Shown: piece after piece, positions 43,439 through 51,504 of the stretch
How positions within the stretch are numbered: the stretch's first letter is position 1
How the letters are laid out: the number at the start of each line of letters is the position of its first letter
Assembly (NCBI RefSeq): GCF_003253545.1
Contig: NZ_QKYV01000001.1
Coordinates: forward strand, 268,574-332,573
DNA length: 64,000 nt
Source: Mesonia algae
GTDB taxonomy: Bacteria > Bacteroidota > Bacteroidia > Flavobacteriales > Flavobacteriaceae
Direction of reading: 5' to 3'
The notes under the pieces: model-generated
Database searches by the model: none
Told to the model about the DNA's origin: nothing
Seen by the model: only the letters and a program-made list of their open reading frames with translations
Position numbers and translations under genes: made by a program

Positions 43439-43573
43439 ATTAAAAACGTTCATTGAAATTGAAGCTGTAAAAAAGCTTCATCAGGATTTTTACAAACCCT
43501 GTGAAAAATTATTGTTTAATCCATCTATATATGATTTATCATGTATGGATAAAAATCTAATTAGCTAGGAATA

Positions 43574-45115
43574 ATGGATAAAGAATTAATTATTAGATCA
43601 AATTCCTCTGCTGTTGATTTTGCCTTATTAAAAGATGGAAAACTAGTAGAATTACATAAAGAAAACGACGATAGCAATTTTTCTGTAGGTGATATTTTTA
43701 TCGCCAAAGTAAGAAAAGCTATACCTGGTCTTAATGCTGCATTTGTAAATGTAGGTTATGAAAAAGATGGTTTTTTACACTATCACGACCTAGGCCCACA
43801 AGTTGGTTCTTTATTGAAATTCGTAAAACGTGTAAGCACAGGTAAATTAAAAGACTTTTCTTTAAAGGATTTTCCTTTAGAGACCGATATTGATAAAGAT
43901 GGTAGCATTGTAGATGCCGTTAAATCAAATCAATCTTTACTGGTACAAATTGTAAAAGAGCCTATCTCTACCAAAGGACCTAGAATAAGTAGCGAACTTT
44001 CATTTGCTGGAAGATATATCGTTCTTGTTCCTTTTTCTAATCGAATTTCAATTTCTCAAAAAATTGAAAGTAAAGATGAAAAAGAACGCTTAAAGAGATT
44101 GGTAAAAAGCATTAAACCCAAAGGGTTTGGTGTTATCGTACGAACCGTAGCAGAAGGCAAAAAAGTAGCAGAACTCGACAAAGACCTACAGAATTTAATG
44201 GGTCGATGGACAGGAATGTGCAAAAAATTGTATAAAGCCCACCATCCTACAAAAGTGTTAGGTGAATTAAATAGAGCCTCTTCTATTCTAAGAGACATGT
44301 TTAACGACTCCTTTACTTCTATTTGTACTGATGATGAAGCGCTTTACACTCAAATTAAAGATTATGTAGGAGAGTTTTCTCCTGAAAAAGAGTCTATTGT
44401 AAAGTTATACCAATCCAATGTACCCATATTTGAAAAATTTGGGATAGAAAGGCAAATTAAAACAGCCTTTGGTAAAACCGTTTCTATGAGTAAAGGTGCT
44501 TATTTGGTTATTGAGCATACAGAAGCAATGCATGTTGTAGATGTAAACAGTGGTAACCGAAGTAGCAAAGCCAAAAACCAAGAAGAAACCGCTTTAGAAG
44601 TTAACTTAATAAGTGCTTCTGAAGTTGCAAGACAGTTGCGATTAAGGGATATGGGAGGAATTATTGTAGTCGATTTTATTGACATGAATAAAGCCGATAA
44701 CCGTAAAGCCCTTTACAATCACTTAAGAGATGAAATGAGTGATGATCGTGCTAAACACAAAATCTTACCTCCTACCAAATTTGGGTTGATACAAATTACA
44801 AGACAACGCGTAAGACCGGAAATGAATATTAAAACAAGAGAAGAAAACCCCAACGGAACGGGAGGGGAAATTGAAGCTCCTATTGTTGTAATTAATAAAA
44901 TAAACGCCGACTTACAAAAAATTATTAAAAAAGGACATAAGAAAATGAGTCTTACGGCTCATCCTTTTGTGGCCGCCTTTTTAACCAGAGGCATTCCATC
45001 ACCTAGAAGCAAATGGTTTTTTGACCATAAACGCTGGGTAAAAATATTACCAAGAGATGCTTACACGTATCTAGAATATCACTTTCACGATAAAAACGGG
45101 GAAGAAATACTCTAA
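43574..45115 (+). CDS. rng: Ribonuclease E/G family protein (RNase G)
   Basis: A 513-residue endoribonuclease for rRNA and mRNA processing. The N-terminal S1 domain is VGDIFIAKVRKAIPGLNAAFVNVG with KDGFLHYHDL. The 5'-sensor region follows (GVIVRTVAEGK). The catalytic Mg-binding residues are in HVVDVNSGNRS and GGIIVVDFIDM. A Zn-link CPxC motif and the degradosome scaffold of RNase E are absent, fitting RNase G size. The gene follows HU and the mini-protein in the order common in flavobacteria, after a terminator, so it has its own promoter. Confidence 0.95.
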   Translation: MDKELIIRSNSSAVDFALLKDGKLVELHKENDDSNFSVGDIFIAKVRKAIPGLNAAFVNVGYEKDGFLHYHDLGPQVGSLLKFVKRVSTGKLKDFSLKDFPLETDIDKDGSIVDAVKSNQSLLVQIVKEPISTKGPRISSELSFAGRYIVLVPFSNRISISQKIESKDEKERLKRLVKSIKPKGFGVIVRTVAEGKKVAELDKDLQNLMGRWTGMCKKLYKAHHPTKVLGELNRASSILRDMFNDSFTSICTDDEALYTQIKDYVGEFSPEKESIVKLYQSNVPIFEKFGIERQIKTAFGKTVSMSKGAYLVIEHTEAMHVVDVNSGNRSSKAKNQEETALEVNLISASEVARQLRLRDMGGIIVVDFIDMNKADNRKALYNHLRDEMSDDRAKHKILPPTKFGLIQITRQRVRPEMNIKTREENPNGTGGEIEAPIVVINKINADLQKIIKKGHKKMSLTAHPFVAAFLTRGIPSPRSKWFFDHKRWVKILPRDAYTYLEYHFHDKNGEEIL

Positions 45116-45121
45116 AAAACT

Positions 45122-45156
45122 AAACCCTGTAAGGATATTCTTTACAGGGTTTTTTA
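45122..45156 (+). terminator. rng terminator
   Basis: AAACCCTGTAA pairs with TTTACAGGGTTT, then T run, directly after the rng stop. Confidence 0.88.
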
Positions 45157-45182
45157 TTTTTACACTATATATTAAATATAAA

Positions 45183-45653
45183 TTGAATACCCATAAAACA
45201 TATACCGTTAAAGAAGCTACGATAAAGCTTATGAATTATTGCGCTTATCAAGATCGCTGTCATCAAGATGTTGAGCAAAAACTATTTGAATTGCGAATGA
45301 TTCCTGAAGCTCGACAGCAAATAATTCATACTCTTATACAAGAAGACTTCCTCAATGAAGAACGCTTCGCACAAAGCTTTGCACGAGGCAAATTCAGAAT
45401 AAAAAAATGGGGTAAATTAAGAATTCAGCAAGAGCTGAAAAAAAGAAAAATTTCTAGGTTTAATATCACTACAGCACTTAAAGAAATTAACGAAGAAGAC
45501 TACCATGAAACCCTAAATCAACTCTTTACAAAAAGACGTGATAGCTTAACAGAAAAAAATCCGGTAAAATTAAAAAAGAAAATTGCAGATTATTTACTGT
45601 ATAGAGGCTGGGAAAGTCATCTCATTTATGAAAAACTAGCTGAAATAAAGTAA
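45183..45653 (+). CDS. recX: Regulatory protein RecX
   Basis: A 156-residue all-helical RecA inhibitor. Three-helix repeats are visible: YQDRCHQDVEQKLFELRMI, DFLNEERFAQSFARGKFRIKKWGK (the RecX signature FLNEERFA..F) and ADYLLYRGWESHLIYEKL. The start is a TTG at 45183; the first ATG (45230) would remove the conserved N-terminal helix, so TTG is preferred. recA is not in this window. Confidence 0.9.
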   Translation: MNTHKTYTVKEATIKLMNYCAYQDRCHQDVEQKLFELRMIPEARQQIIHTLIQEDFLNEERFAQSFARGKFRIKKWGKLRIQQELKKRKISRFNITTALKEINEEDYHETLNQLFTKRRDSLTEKNPVKLKKKIADYLLYRGWESHLIYEKLAEIK

Positions 45654-45756
45654 ATACAATATAGTTTCCCTAAAGTTTTCTAGAAATTATTTTTCAACTT
45701 CTCAATTATTACATACTCCTAATTAACAAACATCTTCAAGATTTCTTCATGACAAA

Positions 45757-46620
45757 TTAACAGTCCTTAATTGTTTTTTCTGCTCTCTCAATAGCTTTCT
45801 TATTTTTATAATCAATCCAGTTTTGCCCCTTTAATTTGCGCATAAGATTGTCAAAATGCATGGTAAACAATATGCTTTTTAGAAACTTCATTCTTTTATT
45901 AAAAGAATAAGGAAAAGACCTTAAAGTTAGTGAAACACTAGGAGTTATGTAACGAATATAATGCCAATAACCACTAGGAATATAAAGCATTTCCCCAGGT
46001 TTTAATTTTACTTTATAACCTTTAGCATACTCTAAAGCAGGGTATTTTTTATAGTCTGGTCTATCAAATTCTATACTTTCCATTGAAACTATTGAATAAG
46101 GCACGTGATACAAAAAAGGTTTTTGGTCATGCGGAAATAAAATCACCTCTTTCTCTCCTATAAAGTTAAAGTGCAAGTTGTTAGCAAAATCAATATCATA
46201 ATGCAGTAAAACTTTTGATCCTGCACCACCAAAAAATAAAACTGGTAATTTTTTAAAAAATTTAATTCCCAAATTTGGGTACTCAAAGTCACCTACTAAT
46301 TGAGGTGCTTTTTGTAAGATATTGAAGAAGAATATTCGTAGATCGGTCGGACCCTTTTTTAAAAGCTCAATATAATTTTTCATGAGCATTCTAGTAACTG
46401 GTTTCCTAGAAGGCTCTTGTCCTTTTGCTGGTTCACTATTATATAAAGGCACTTCTACCTCCCCTACATTTTGTGCAAAATAATCTAAACTCCAGTTATG
46501 ATGAGCTTTCCAGTCTTTAGACAACCCCCTAACGACCAAAGGCATTAGAGGGTTTATATAATTGGTTAAAAATTCTTTTGCTTCAATAGAGTCTACTACA
46601 TCTACATCTTTTAACCGCAT
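45757..46620 (-). CDS. Cupin-like/JmjC-domain protein (putative 2-oxoglutarate oxygenase)
   Basis: A 287-residue protein of the cupin_8/JmjC type, which hydroxylates proteins or small molecules with Fe(II) and 2-oxoglutarate. The HxD part of the iron triad is in LLHYDIDFANNLHF near residues 140-153, and the distal His is in MLYIPSGYWHYI near 212-223. PLVVRGLSKDW is the usual N-terminal strand, and the FNFIGEKEVILFP strand holds the cosubstrate side. It starts 15 bp after bioB on the same strand, so it is the last gene of that unit. Substrate unknown; relation to biotin is only by position. Confidence 0.88.
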   Translation of the reverse strand: MRLKDVDVVDSIEAKEFLTNYINPLMPLVVRGLSKDWKAHHNWSLDYFAQNVGEVEVPLYNSEPAKGQEPSRKPVTRMLMKNYIELLKKGPTDLRIFFFNILQKAPQLVGDFEYPNLGIKFFKKLPVLFFGGAGSKVLLHYDIDFANNLHFNFIGEKEVILFPHDQKPFLYHVPYSIVSMESIEFDRPDYKKYPALEYAKGYKVKLKPGEMLYIPSGYWHYIRYITPSVSLTLRSFPYSFNKRMKFLKSILFTMHFDNLMRKLKGQNWIDYKNKKAIERAEKTIKDC

Positions 46621-46635
46621 CTTTTTAATTTCAAT

Positions 46636-47724
46636 TTACGCTTTAACTCTTTTCTTTTGAGCTTCTAAATTCTTTTCAATTTTATGTTCTGGTCTAGACC
46701 ATTTTGGTTTTTCACCTAATGCTGAAATTTTAGAATCTTTTGCTTCTACACTTTTTGTTTGCGCATGTTTAGCAAAAGGCTTTTGCACATTTAACCCTAG
46801 AAGTTCGAACATCTTCATATCCTCGTTTACATCTGGATTTGGTGTGGTAAGCAATTTATCTCCAGCAAAAATAGAGTTTGCTCCTGCAAAGAAACACATA
46901 GCTTGTCCCTCTCTACTCATATCTGTTCTACCAGCAGATAAACGTACTTGTGTTTGCGGCATTACAATTCTAGTGGTGGCCACCATTCTTATCATGTCCC
47001 AAATAGGCACTTTTAATTGTTCTTCTAAAGGAGTTCCTTCTACGGGCACTAATGCATTAATAGGCACAGATTCTGGCTGCGGATTTAATCTAGCTAAAGC
47101 TACCAGCATTCCTGCTCTATCTTCTTCCTTTTCTCCCATTCCTATTATTCCTCCACTACAAACAGTAACATTCGTTTTTCTCACGTTGTCTAAAGTTTCC
47201 AAACGATCTTCATAACCGCGAGTTGAAATCACCTCTTTATAATACTCTTCAGAAGAATCTAAGTTATGGTTATAAGCGTATAGACCTGCCTCTTCTAATC
47301 TTTTAGCTTGGTTTTCGGTAATCATACCTAAGGTACAACAAACCTCCATATCCAGCTTATTGATAGTTCTTACCATTTCTAGTACATTATCAAACTCTGG
47401 TCCGTCTTTAACATTACGCCAAGCTGCTCCCATACAAACTCTAGAACTACCTGAAGATTTTGCTCTTAAAGCTTGTGCTTTTACTTGCTGCACACTCATT
47501 AAGTCATTTCCTTCAATATCGGTATGATATCTAGCTGCTTGTGGACAATAACCACAATCTTCTGGACATCCTCCTGTTTTTATTGATAATAATGTAGAAA
47601 CCTGAACTGTATTAGCTTCGTGATATTTTCTATGAACCGTAGCAGCTTCATAAAGAAGCTCCATTAAAGGTTTATTATATATTGCTAGAACTTCTTCTTT
47701 TGTCCAATCGTGTTTTGTGATCAT
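46636..47724 (-). CDS. bioB: Biotin synthase BioB
   Basis: A 362-residue radical SAM enzyme inserting sulfur into dethiobiotin. The SAM-cluster cysteines are in KTGGCPEDCGYCPQ near residues 50-62; other hallmarks are SSGSSRVCMGAAWR, CCTLGMITENQAKRL, AYNHNLDSS, VCSGGIIGMGE and RLSAGRTDM, giving the ligands of the second [2Fe-2S] cluster. The C-terminus has a short lysine-rich extension. It lies 89 bp after the ketoacyl synthase gene, with a TATTTTTG box (47744-47751) that could give it a second promoter. Confidence 0.97.
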   Translation of the reverse strand: MITKHDWTKEEVLAIYNKPLMELLYEAATVHRKYHEANTVQVSTLLSIKTGGCPEDCGYCPQAARYHTDIEGNDLMSVQQVKAQALRAKSSGSSRVCMGAAWRNVKDGPEFDNVLEMVRTINKLDMEVCCTLGMITENQAKRLEEAGLYAYNHNLDSSEEYYKEVISTRGYEDRLETLDNVRKTNVTVCSGGIIGMGEKEEDRAGMLVALARLNPQPESVPINALVPVEGTPLEEQLKVPIWDMIRMVATTRIVMPQTQVRLSAGRTDMSREGQAMCFFAGANSIFAGDKLLTTPNPDVNEDMKMFELLGLNVQKPFAKHAQTKSVEAKDSKISALGEKPKWSRPEHKIEKNLEAQKKRVKA

Positions 47725-47813
47725 ATCCTGATAATTAATACTTCAAAAATAAGAAATGAAGTGGTTATTTATATCTAATAATAATATACTTTGTAATAAT
47801 TAACTATTTTACG

Positions 47814-48974
47814 CTATACCGAAACAATTATACTCACTGCATTTCCTCCAAAACCTACCGCATTAACCATAATATTCTTCAATTCTTTTTTGCTGAAGTT
47901 ATTATTATACATAGGATTCGAAAAAAATTGCTGATGTTGCAGCATTAATACCGCCATTTCTAAACTCATAGCTCCAGAAGCTCCAAAACTATGACCTATC
48001 ATAAATTTATTAGAGGTTAATAAAGGCATTTCCTTTTTAAATAAATTTTCAATAGCCTTTAATTCAGAGGTGTCTCCCTTTTTTGTTCCTGGTGCATGCA
48101 TAATTACTGCATCAACAGTAGTTAATTGAGCATCGTCTAAAGCTTTTCGCATCGAGGTTTGCAAACAATCTGCTTCAGAGGAAATAGAGATATTATGAGT
48201 TAAACTTTCTGTAGCATAACCTATTCCAGTAATTTTAGCAATGGCTTTTTTGGTTTTCTTTCCGCTTAAAGCGATAGTACAGCAAGCTTCGCCCAAAATC
48301 ATTGTATTTCTATCTTTGCTAAAATCTAAACTCTTATTAGGAAAAACTTCATTTTCTTTAAATGAGGCATATAATTTTAAGGCTTTCATTTGCGCCAGGG
48401 TAAAATCGGTTAAGGGTGCTTCACTTCCACCAACCAAAAACTGATCACTCATCCCGCTTTTAATCCAAGCAATACCATTTAAAACAGAATGCATAGCGGT
48501 AGAACAAGTGATAGAATGACTCATCTCTGGTCCTTTACTTTGTTGATCTTGCAACACCCAAGATGAAATATTCCCTAAAGTAGTAGTGGGTGACGCTAAT
48601 GCGGAAGTATTCCCTTTAGTGATAAATTCTTCGTGATACTTTTCAAATAAACCTGTTGCACCTCTTGATGAACCTATGTTAACCCCAAAGTCTTTCTTCC
48701 AATTTAACTGATTTAAAGTTTTTCTTGCCGAAAAAATAGCTAACAATACAGAATCATCTAAAGAAGCATAAAATTTATTCTCCCTCTTAATTTCTTCCAA
48801 ACAGTATTTAGAACTTTCTGATAAGCAAGAAACATAAGCATTCTTAAAGTGCTTATAATCTTTAACTGTAAACAAAGGTTTCTCGTTTTTGTAGCTTTTT
48901 AAAACTTCTTCTGTAGAATTTCCTAAGGCAGAAATAGAATTTATAGCTTCAATATAAATGGGGAAAGTTTTCAA
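47814..48974 (-). CDS. Beta-ketoacyl synthase in the biotin locus
   Basis: A 386-residue thiolase-fold ketosynthase of the KAS I/II type. The Cys-His-His triad is complete: SITCSTAMHSV near residue 155, MHAPGTKKGDTSEL near 294 and MIGHSFGASGAMSLE near 327. It is divergent from FabF in its N-terminal half and shorter than typical FabF (about 410). Its place between bioA and bioB, with bioB downstream, suggests a role in making the pimelate moiety by elongation rather than in bulk fatty acid synthesis. It has its own promoter next to a terminator. Confidence 0.9.
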   Translation of the reverse strand: MKTFPIYIEAINSISALGNSTEEVLKSYKNEKPLFTVKDYKHFKNAYVSCLSESSKYCLEEIKRENKFYASLDDSVLLAIFSARKTLNQLNWKKDFGVNIGSSRGATGLFEKYHEEFITKGNTSALASPTTTLGNISSWVLQDQQSKGPEMSHSITCSTAMHSVLNGIAWIKSGMSDQFLVGGSEAPLTDFTLAQMKALKLYASFKENEVFPNKSLDFSKDRNTMILGEACCTIALSGKKTKKAIAKITGIGYATESLTHNISISSEADCLQTSMRKALDDAQLTTVDAVIMHAPGTKKGDTSELKAIENLFKKEMPLLTSNKFMIGHSFGASGAMSLEMAVLMLQHQQFFSNPMYNNNFSKKELKNIMVNAVGFGGNAVSIIVSV

Positions 48975-48999
48975 ATAAGATGTTTCTATATTTTGGATT

Positions 49000-49007
49000 C
49001 AAAAATA
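49000..49007 (-). promoter_or_regulatory. Candidate -7 element for the ketoacyl synthase-bioB unit
   Basis: TATTTTTG on the minus strand, 25 bp before the start codon and immediately after the T-run of the terminator at 49009-49038. Confidence 0.5.
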
Positions 49008-49008
49008 T

Positions 49009-49038
49009 AAAAAAAAGCTCCGGCAAACACCAGAGCTT
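49009..49038 (-). terminator. Terminator after bioA
   Basis: On the minus strand AAGCTCTGG pairs with CCGGAGCTT (one G-T pair) around a 6-nt loop, followed by eight or nine T. It separates bioFDA from the ketoacyl synthase-bioB unit. Confidence 0.85.
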
Positions 49039-49043
49039 CAAGT

Positions 49044-49074
49044 AAAAATTAGGTTACCCCAAATCCTAATTTTT
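49044..49074. terminator. Second hairpin after bioA
   Basis: AAAAATTAGG pairs perfectly with CCTAATTTTT across an 11-nt loop; symmetric A/T flanks. It lies just upstream of the strong terminator on the minus strand, giving a tandem arrangement. Confidence 0.6.
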
Positions 49075-49188
49075 AGAAAAATCTCAATTACTAAAAATTA
49101 ATACTCAATAATAACAAATATTTATCTAAAAATAAGAATATATGTAATTTTATTTATTAAAAATAAATACATTCCTTAACAAAACAGC

Positions 49189-50472
49189 TTAATCACTGCT
49201 ATTTAACAAATCTGAATTTAAAAGTTTTTCAATAGAATTATAAATTTTCAATAATTCTTTCTCTTCAATTATATAAGGGGCTAAAATGTAAATTGTATTT
49301 CCTAAAGGTCTTAGGTAAACTCCTTCGCTCATAAAAAATTGATATATTTTATCGCGCATATTTCCGTACCTAGAAAACTCGACGTCTAATTCAAAAGCAA
49401 AAATTACTCCTTGCTGCCTCACAGATTTTACCTTAGCGTGAGTTTTAATATGCAGTCCAAAAGCCTGATGGCTCTTAATTATTTTTTCTATATTCTCTTG
49501 TATACTTTTGCTAATCAATAATTTAATTGCCGCCAAAGCTGTAGTACAAGCTAACGGATTTGCTGTATATGTATGCCCATGAAATAGTCCTTTAGCAATC
49601 TCGTCATCATAAAAAGCATCATATATTTTTTGAGAGCATGTGGTAGCACCCATTGGTAAAAGACCCGCTGTTAATGCTTTAGACAAACACATTACATCGG
49701 GTTTGGTTTCCATAAAATTTGAAGCAAAATAACTTCCTGTTTTTCCAAAACCAGTCATCACCTCATCGGCTACCAAAACAATATCTAAAGATTTACACAA
49801 TCTCAAAATTTGATCTAAATCTTTTTTGTCGTACATTTTCATCGCAGCAGCTCCTTGCACTAATGGCTCATAAATAAACCCTGCCAAAGGAGTTTCTTTA
49901 TGTATATCTTTTATTTTCTGAAGAATTTCGTCTGTATTCTTACCATTAGGAACAGGAATGCGTTTTACTTTAATAAAATGATCTTCAAAAGCTCCATTAT
50001 AAACCGAAAGCCCAGATACCGACATTGCTCCAAAGGTATCCCCATGAAAACCTTCTTCAAAAGCAAGCATGGTTTTTCTATCCTTACCTAAATTGTAATG
50101 GTATTGCAACGCCATTTTAATTCCGATTTCAGTAGAAGTCGAACCGTTGTCGTTGAAAAATACTTTCTGCTGACCTTCCGGAAGAATCTCCATTAACGCT
50201 TCGGCAAGTTTTGTAGCAGGCTCATGCGTAAACCCTGTAAAAACCACTTGGTCTAAAGTTTCCATTTGAGTTTTTACCGCTTCTATAATAAAGTCATTAC
50301 AATGGCCATAAACCGCTGTGTACCAAGAAGAAATCCCGTCTACATAAGATTTATCATTTTCATCATACAAAAAAACTCCTTTAGCCTTTTTTATAGGCAA
50401 AATCTCTTGTTTCTTTTTGTGTTGAGTTAACGGATGCCAAATGTATTTTTTGTCTTTTTCTAAAATACTCAT
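49189..50472 (-). CDS. bioA: Adenosylmethionine-8-amino-7-oxononanoate aminotransferase BioA
   Basis: A 427-residue PLP enzyme making 7,8-diaminopelargonate. The start at 50472 (MSILEKDKKYIWHPLTQH) overlaps the bioD stop as ATGA; a longer frame from 50499 is less likely. Motifs: WHPLTQH, GISSWYTAVYGH, FFNDNGSTSTEIGIKM, EGFHGDTFGAMS, LVADEVMTGFGKTG and the PLP lysine in CLSKALTAGLLPMG. It is translationally coupled to bioD and closed by tandem hairpins. Confidence 0.96.
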   Translation of the reverse strand: MSILEKDKKYIWHPLTQHKKKQEILPIKKAKGVFLYDENDKSYVDGISSWYTAVYGHCNDFIIEAVKTQMETLDQVVFTGFTHEPATKLAEALMEILPEGQQKVFFNDNGSTSTEIGIKMALQYHYNLGKDRKTMLAFEEGFHGDTFGAMSVSGLSVYNGAFEDHFIKVKRIPVPNGKNTDEILQKIKDIHKETPLAGFIYEPLVQGAAAMKMYDKKDLDQILRLCKSLDIVLVADEVMTGFGKTGSYFASNFMETKPDVMCLSKALTAGLLPMGATTCSQKIYDAFYDDEIAKGLFHGHTYTANPLACTTALAAIKLLISKSIQENIEKIIKSHQAFGLHIKTHAKVKSVRQQGVIFAFELDVEFSRYGNMRDKIYQFFMSEGVYLRPLGNTIYILAPYIIEEKELLKIYNSIEKLLNSDLLNSSD

Positions 50473-51092
50473 TTTATTTTCTTTAAATTTTCTTTCCATT
50501 GGGCAGCATAATAGCGCACTACCGCTTCATCTATATAAGGCTCTTCTTCTATTCTTCCCAACAAACTTAATTGAGTTTGAGAGAGAATAATTTCTTCTGT
50601 TGTAGGGTTTTCTTCTCCGTTAAAAATAATTCCTGCTATTTTTAATCCTCTTGCTTTAAGAGCTTCGATGGTAAGTAATGTGTGGTTAATACTCCCTAAA
50701 TAATGTTTAGAAACAACAATTACCTGATCATCTTTAGAAATTAAATCTATAATCATTTCTGTTCCGTTTAACGGAACTAAAACTCCACCTGCTCCCTCAA
50801 TTACTAATGTGTTTTGGGTTTTAGGTCGTTTTAAGTTTTTAGCACTAATGATTACATTATCTATTTCTGCGGAAGCGTGCGGACTCATAGGAGTATTTAA
50901 CTTATAGGCACTTTCGTGGAATTTCGAGTTGGTGTTACTTACCAGTTTCTTTACCTTATGTGTGTCAGAGTTATCTAAATCGCCCGCCTGAATAGGTTTA
51001 AAATAATCGGCTTCTAAAGCTTCTACCACAATAGCAGAAATTACCGTTTTTCCTATTTCGGTTCCTATTCCTGTAATAAATATGTGACTCAT
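50469..51092 (-). CDS. bioD: Dethiobiotin synthetase BioD
   Basis: A 207-residue P-loop enzyme closing the ureido ring with ATP and CO2. The N-terminus MSHIFITGIGTEIGKTVIS holds the phosphate loop; KPIQAGDLDNSD, SPHASAEIDN and VIEGAGGVLVPLNG are family motifs. It overlaps bioA by 4 bp and the upstream DUF2007 gene by 4 bp. Confidence 0.95.
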   Translation of the reverse strand: MSHIFITGIGTEIGKTVISAIVVEALEADYFKPIQAGDLDNSDTHKVKKLVSNTNSKFHESAYKLNTPMSPHASAEIDNVIISAKNLKRPKTQNTLVIEGAGGVLVPLNGTEMIIDLISKDDQVIVVSKHYLGSINHTLLTIEALKARGLKIAGIIFNGEENPTTEEIILSQTQLSLLGRIEEEPYIDEAVVRYYAAQWKENLKKIK

Positions 51093-51502
51093 AATTTTTT
51101 AAATTTTGTTTTGCAATTGGCACAACGATACTCGTAAGCTGCATAAAAAGGTAAGGCTGCGACAATCCAACTACCTAAAAAGGCAAGAAAAGTTTTTAAA
51201 TCGTGTATGGTGGTAAAATAATCTATTTTTGAGCTATTGCATTTAGGACAATGAATTTTCTCTCCCTCATTAGTGAGAGAAAATTTAGGCATTTTTTCTA
51301 AAATTTCTAAAGCAAAATCTTCATCCTCCTTACGTACTTTTAGTTTTACGCCACCAATCGCGTGACTCATTAAAGGATCTGTATCTATCGTATATTCATC
51401 TTGCAAATGCACCTGAATTCCTTCTGCTTCTAATCTCCCTTTATAGATTTGCGCCTCCGACGAATAAGGATATTTAGCGACCACCACCCAACTTTCATCC
51501 AT
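51089..51502 (-). CDS. DUF2007 protein with zinc-ribbon and TM segment
   Basis: A 137-residue protein. The N-terminal half (VVVAKYPYSSEAQIYKGRLEAEGI, then VKLKVRKEDEDFALEIL) is DUF2007, a PII-like ferredoxin-fold module. The second half holds a split zinc ribbon, CPKC (about residue 84) and CANC (about 128), around a hydrophobic hairpin (FLAFLGSWIVAALPFYAAYEY) that may touch the membrane. It overlaps bioD by 4 bp and begins 2 bp after bioF, so it is part of the biotin operon. Its role there is unknown. Confidence 0.85.
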   Translation of the reverse strand: MDESWVVVAKYPYSSEAQIYKGRLEAEGIQVHLQDEYTIDTDPLMSHAIGGVKLKVRKEDEDFALEILEKMPKFSLTNEGEKIHCPKCNSSKIDYFTTIHDLKTFLAFLGSWIVAALPFYAAYEYRCANCKTKFKKL

Positions 51503-51504
51503 AC

